Positions 49,919-64,000 of a stretch of 64,000 nt of DNA are shown in pieces; the first letter of the stretch is position 1; each line of letters opens with the position of its first letter. Below the pieces are notes generated by a model. It saw only the letters and a list, made by a program, of their open reading frames with translations. It was not told the DNA's origin and did not search any database. Source of the DNA: Antennarius striatus (Eukaryota > Chordata > Actinopteri > Lophiiformes > Antennariidae); NCBI RefSeq assembly GCF_040054535.1, contig NC_090779.1:25703501-25767500 (forward strand), in the 5' to 3' direction. The position numbers and the translations under genes were made by a program.

Positions 49919-50098
49919 GGCTTGGCCGGGAGCTGTGATGGAGAGGAGGAGGAGGAGGAAGGAGAGGAGAGGAAGGGGGGGGGAGAGGGGGGTTGGTGAG
50001 CAGGCGGCTACACAGCGGGGGTCATCAACGCTATACAATGTAGCCAGCCAGACGGCCAGATGCCCCGCGCCGCTAGCCCCGCTGCTTTAAAGCCCCCT

Positions 50099-50100
<2 letters not shown>

Positions 50101-50172
<72 letters not shown>
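50101..50172. repeat. (AC)36 microsatellite
   Basis: A pure AC tract in st7 intron 1, between the putative leader exon and the MFGTESS exon. A shorter (CA)16 lies at 50,624-50,656. Confidence 0.95.
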
Positions 50173-50174
<2 letters not shown>

Positions 50175-50623
50175 TCCAGCCGCGAAAAAAACAAAAAAAC
50201 AAGAGGCCTCCTGGAGGATCGGACCGATCAATCGATCGATAACTAAAAACAGGCTAGCTGTGGTCGCCAGGCGCTAGCTAGAGCATCCCTCCTCCAGCCG
50301 GCGAGATCCCGCTTCTCCTCCTCCCCTCCGTCGCTCCGACTCCTCATTCCTCTGTAGGCTTCACTGATGGAGGGGGGGGCAGAGAGAGAGAGAGGCTTTC
50401 CCGGGGAGGGGGCAGAGGGAGGGGGCTGAATGGAGGACTGAAGCTGGTGAAGAGCCGCCGCCGCTGGAAGACAATAGCTACGCAAACAGAGTGATGTCAC
50501 GACTGGAGGGGGGGGGGGGCTGCTGCCAGATGGAGGGAGGGGGGAGAATGAGAAGAGGGGAAGGAGGTAAAGAAGGGCAAGAAGAGGAGGAGTGGAGGAG
50601 GAGAATCAAAGGAGAGGGGAGGT

Positions 50624-50658
<35 letters not shown>

Positions 50659-51544
50659 GGCCATCAGGGAGCCAATCAGCACGCTTCAGATTATTCTAAT
50701 GAGGCCACAACATCCGAGCGACCTGTCCCGACACGAGCTACAGGTAATGAGGACCCAGGTCCCCGTCTGGGGTAACAAGAGCTTCCTGCCCTGGTCCCCT
50801 AGCGAGCTACGCTACGCTACGCTACGCTATGCTACGCTACGCTGGAATCATTTCATTTCTGACACACGCCTCAGTCTGGAGCGCCACCTGGAGGAGGTCA
50901 CTAACGGACTCACTAACAGGCGTGTTCTTGACGTGTTGACCGCTCACGTATGTCAGATGCACGGTCTCTGAACTTAAGCCATGTTCTCTTCCAGACGGTA
51001 CAAACCAATCACAGCTGTTAAAGCTCCAGGTGGGGGGGGGTGTTTTTGAACAATGCCCCCCCATCACAAAGCACCAGCCCAAAAAAGCATCTCCTTCTAG
51101 TTGCTAAGAAACTGAACATAAGCCTGAGAGGAGCGTGGCCTCCAGCAGGAGGGGGGATGAGGACGAGGACCAGGGTGAAGGCTGAGGTGGGGGGCATCAA
51201 ACTGACGCCCTTTGTACCAGCTGACGTTGACTCGGCACACACCTGACGCTCCAGGTGAGCCCGTTTGCATAGATCCAAATGTGTCCCCATCCATCAAACT
51301 GTCTCCGTATGCAAAGCAGGACGCCACCGCGAGGGATGGGGGGGGGCTGGAACCAACAACCACCTGAACGCCGGTTTGAACCAACAACCACCTGAACGAC
51401 TGACGTCTCATACGTGATGAAGACTTCCTGTTGTGGGCGGGGCAATCGGCCCCATCAGAAGTAGGGACACATTTCAGGCTGAGATCGCATTACCCGCCGG
51501 GGACATGGGTGCTAAATAAAGGTCCAGGACTGGTCTGATCCGGA

Positions 51545-51545
<1 letters not shown>

Positions 51546-51601
<56 letters not shown>
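51546..51601. repeat. (GT)28 microsatellite
   Basis: A pure GT tract in st7 intron 1. The surrounding 50.2-52.2 kb holds GCTAC pentamer repeats (50,804-50,843) and otherwise nothing recognisable. Confidence 0.95.
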
Positions 51602-51602
<1 letters not shown>

Positions 51603-52380
51603 GACCCCAGCTTGACCCGGGCCTGACAGTTCTGCTTCAGGGGTCGGGTTCGGGGCGATTCGGTACCACAGACCGGGCCGTAGTCTCCACGCCGACCTCC
51701 TGACCTCATGTGACCCAACACTTTTGGCCACTTGGCTCAGAGCCGATCGACTGATTGATCAATAGATCGATTGATGGTTTCAGAAGTTCTGTTACACATC
51801 GATGAACCCATCAACAGGAGGTTGCTATGGAAACAACTCTGTACATGTGAAAATGAGATCGAGGTCATTATTGATGACGTATGTTCGGGACGTGGTCAGC
51901 GCGAGCCTGGACCCACGGGACCGGAACACACGGTTCCGGTTCCGGTCCACGCGCTTCAACAGACCCGAACCCCCCACCACCAGCCTGAGCCCCCCGGTGA
52001 AGCCACGCGTCTCCGGTTGGAGGCTCATCACCGGCTGACGTGAGCAGAGGAACACCGGGCAGCCGGTGCGCAACCGGGGGTCCACCGGACCGGGTAGGAC
52101 CCGGTAGGGTGTGGGGTCAGAACCCGGACCCACACCAGTCTGCTCCCCGGTGGGTGGCTGAAGGGACCGGGGCCCGGCCCGGTACCGGCACCGGCACCGG
52201 AGCACGAGGCGCTCCGTTTAAACCGGTGACGCTCGCGCTGCTAGCTAACGGCTAACGGCTAACACAAACTTCTTGAGAGTGGAGACCGAGTGGATTCGGT
52301 GACCGGGTGTGTGTGTGTGTGTGTGTGAGTGTGTGAGTGTGTGTGTGTGTGTGAGTGTGTGTGTGTGTGTGTGTGCTCAC

Positions 52381-52500
52381 CTCGGTGTGTGTGTGTGTGG
52401 GGGCCGGTTCGGGTCGCAGCGGGCATTCCCTCCCCAGCAGCCCGTCCTGCGTGTCTGCGCGGCGGCGGCGGAGTGACGACGTGTCGCGAGCCGCGCTGGA
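52381..52500 (-). other. st7: Putative st7 leader exon
   Basis: On the minus strand CCGAG at 52,385-52,381 is followed by a strong donor, GTGAGC. The st7 coding exon at 49,918 extends back to an acceptor (CATCACAG, exon start 49,932). A CG-rich exon is therefore likely spliced to it. The 5' limit is an estimate. An ATG at 52,426-52,424 is in frame with the MFGTESS start across this splice. The exon includes a short CA repeat (52,386-52,399 on plus as GT). Confidence 0.55.
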
Positions 52501-52750
52501 GGCGCTAAGAGCTAAGCTAGTTAGCTAAGCTAGTTAGCCACCGGCGGGCTAACCGGGACGACTAGCTGCCGCCGCCAGAGGGCGCTGTCCCGGTTACCTG
52601 TCCCGGTTAGCCCGGCGTCCATTCAGAACGGACCGGACCGAGTGACGTCATTCGAAGCGACGGGAAGACGGAAGAGTCAAAACAACAAAAAACACGTAAA
52701 TATGATCGAATGACGTCACTAACATCAACACTAGCGCGCATGCGCAGTTC
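52440..52750 (-). promoter_or_regulatory. Probable st7 CpG-rich promoter
   Basis: A CG-rich segment upstream of the leader exon. It carries two full CRE palindromes (TGACGTCA at 52,643-52,650 and 52,711-52,718), a perfect NRF1-type site GCGCATGCGCA (52,736-52,746) and a CTCF-like CCGCCAGAGGGCG (52,572-52,584). There is no TATA box. The pattern fits a housekeeping promoter. Confidence 0.6.
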
Positions 52751-53335
52751 ATCGGTACACTTCCGCTCTAAATTTTAAATTTTATTCTAAAGCTCAATGC
52801 GTTAGAATTAAATTAAGATCAAATAAATTAAATTTCTGCCACCAGGTGATGTCACCTTATTTAGATATATACTTTATTAATCCTTAATAAATTTAATAAA
52901 TGTATTTTACCAAATTAATCTTTAATTATTAAGTCTTCTATTTTTTAGATCATTCTAGCTGCTTCCGATTTGTAGGGAATAAACCGTGAAATAAAAAATA
53001 TAGTCCTGAGTGGTTTCCATAGTGACGGTCAAGACCCTTAAACACCCCCTACCACAATCTTTCACTTTGACGCCCCCCCCCCCCTTAACGCAGTCACGAC
53101 TCGCTTCCCGTTTTTATTTTTCACATTAAAGGTTCTCAAAAATGACGAGTCAGTAAATAAAAAATTTGTCATTTTAATGCAACATAATTGTGACTGAAAT
53201 ACAGTTAATCTCATGGAAATCCAGCCCCGCGCTGACAGACAGGTGTTCATACAGGTATATATTACAATGTGCCTCCTTATAATACAGTCAGGTTCTAGGG
53301 AAGAAGCACTGGAGGAGGAAGTGACACGTCTGGAC

Positions 53336-53341
53336 TTTATT
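53336..53341 (-). terminator. Candidate capza2 poly(A) signal
   Basis: TTTATT on plus is AATAAA on minus, about 440 bp after the capza2 stop. Another candidate lies at 53,113-53,118. Confidence 0.5.
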
Positions 53342-53618
53342 GTGATTGGACATGATGCACATGACGTGGCTGATGGCGAGTTGGTTAGGGCGTTAACGGT
53401 TGAAGTCTGAAGGCGATTGGCCAGGAGCGCCGGGGGCGGGACGCCGTCCGGGACGACAGCAAGTACCGACATGAGGAAGGAGGTTCTGAGTGAGCAACAG
53501 CAGTGACACCCATTTACGGGCTGCTAACCGGGACGTGGACCCGGGTTCTTCATGAGTGGATGGGACCCCCCCACAGAGGACCCGTTCCACCATCATCACA
53601 AACCCGACGCGCCAATCA

Positions 53619-53678
53619 ACAGGGAGTGAAAGGCGTGGTCTCACGGCGGTGAGACCACGCCTTTCATTGTCCCTGTTT
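53619..53678. repeat. Long inverted repeat in capza2 3' UTR
   Basis: Perfect 18-bp arms (53,627-53,644 and 53,649-53,666) with a 4-nt loop. After a 2-nt bulge the pairing continues through ACAGGGA/TCCCTGT. Transcribed, it would form a strong hairpin 160-110 nt after the capza2 stop. Confidence 0.85.
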
Positions 53679-53781
53679 CTCAAATTTTTGTACAAAGACG
53701 ATACAACTATCCAGTCATGCAATGATGTTTTGGGGGGGTGTTGGTGTTGGTGGGGGGGTGGTCTGATTTCCTCTGCTGGCG

Positions 53782-62979
<9,198 letters not shown>

Positions 62980-63159
62980 CTTTTCTTCCGGCACCACCAG
63001 CTTGTCAGCGGTCCGTGACGTCACCGCAGGGGCGTGGTCGCAGCGTGGTTCCGCTCCGCCCTGACGCATGCGCAGTCAGCGGCTGTTCCGGTAACGGGTC
63101 CGGAGGACCGGCGGTGGAACGGAGACACGGGATGTAGGGGGGGCTGTTTACGTAGGGCA

Positions 63160-63326
63160 ACAATAACAACAATAATAATAATAACATTAACAACAACAAT
63201 AATGACAACGATAACAACAAAAATGTATTAAAGAAATAAAGGCTAGTCGCTGCATGCTGTTTATCACGTCAGGCTTCTGGAGTAATCATTTGGGTAATAG
63301 TTTATTATTAGTAGTAGTAGTACTAA

Positions 63327-63402
<76 letters not shown>

Positions 63403-63410
63403 TGTTGTTG
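63160..63410. repeat. AAC/AAT-rich tract and (TAG)n microsatellite
   Basis: An irregular AACAATAATAAC run (63,160-63,230) and, after about 75 bp, a (TAG)30-type trinucleotide run (63,307-63,404) upstream of capza2. Confidence 0.9.
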
Positions 63411-64000
63411 TTATTATTAGTTGCAGAATAAACTCTGCGAGGTGATGACATTAAACTCCAGTCTAGTAATGTTTTAATCTTAAACCCATCACATCTCCAG
63501 TCTCAGGGGGATGCGAACCTTCTGGAGCAGCAGTTCCACTGACGTCGGAAGGAAGCTGAGTGCTAACACCGTTAGTCTAAGGCTACAGTTGAAACTTCTG
63601 CTTTATTTTATGTGGAAACTTTTCATTAATTGGATAGAAATTTGAGTAGTAAATCAGACTTCTTTCTACTCCTACTATCTGTTTTTACTCCTGTCTCTCC
63701 GTTACTTTCTGACTCAGAGTGAACGGAGCCGACAGGAAGCTGTGATGGAGACGGATATCAGGCTGCCATCTGGTGGACAATTCACGCAACTTCACCAAAA
63801 TGCCACACTGTTGCAAAATAAGACGTTTTTATGTTAATTCAGTACATTAAGTTTTATATGTGAACATGCACACCCGTATTTTTGTTAATGACTGAATGAT
63901 TCTACATTTATTTTAACGTGACTTTTCACACAGACATCAAAGTAATACACGTTTCTGCCAATAGATGGCGGTGTGGTCCTGCTGTAGAAATTTGCATTCC
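63411..64000. other. Region upstream of capza2
   Basis: No coding exon is seen. It contains a full CTCF-type motif on the minus strand (CCACCAGATGGCAG, 63,763-63,776) and a weaker one on plus near 63,959 (CCAATAGATGGCG). Confidence 0.5.

Overview
The window is vertebrate nuclear DNA, most likely from a ray-finned (teleost) fish. It has spliced genes with GT/AG introns (many under 120 bp), long CA/GT microsatellites, RTE- and L1-type LINE remains, tRNA-derived SINEs and degenerate TTAGGG-like repeats. Three genes can be read exon by exon. In order they are wnt2 (+ strand, first exon outside the window), st7 (- strand) and capza2 (- strand). This is the conserved vertebrate CAPZA2-ST7-WNT2 block, seen here in reverse orientation. 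Residue choices favour these paralogues over the sister set CAPZA1-ST7L-WNT2B.

Layout: 170-381 is wnt2 exon 2. About 552-33,425 is one enormous wnt2 intron. It holds an AT-rich degenerate flank, a broken RTE-clade LINE (2,372-5,511, - strand) and about 27 kb of tandem satellite (5,512-32,868). The satellite is built on monomers of about 157-190 bp that carry the near-palindrome TTGACCGGCGGGTCAA. A roughly 547-bp composite SINE module recurs in it seven times, which marks higher-order repeat units of 2.0-3.8 kb. The array ends in about 550 bp of telomere-like repeat next to wnt2 exon 3 (exons 3-5, 33,463-34,533).

wnt2 and st7 converge tail to tail at about 34.7-35.6 kb. st7 (35,886-49,918, 15 coding exons, 503 codons) starts with the short MFGTESS first coding exon. 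Its introns contain CA repeats, minisatellites, a decayed L1, a truncated second RTE copy and hAT-like elements with 64-bp internal repeats. Its likely CpG-rich promoter (about 52.4-52.75 kb) lies close behind the 3' end of capza2.

capza2 (53,782-62,979, 10 exons, 286 codons) is complete. Its promoter at about 63.0 kb shares a CRE plus NRF1-like arrangement with the st7 promoter. The rest is microsatellites, minisatellites and decayed MITEs. wnt2 encodes a secreted Wnt ligand, st7 a membrane protein, and capza2 an actin-capping subunit. They are ancient chromosomal neighbours rather than a pathway. I found no new protein system. The outstanding feature is the satellite-filled wnt2 intron and the sequence signals that each monomer repeats.
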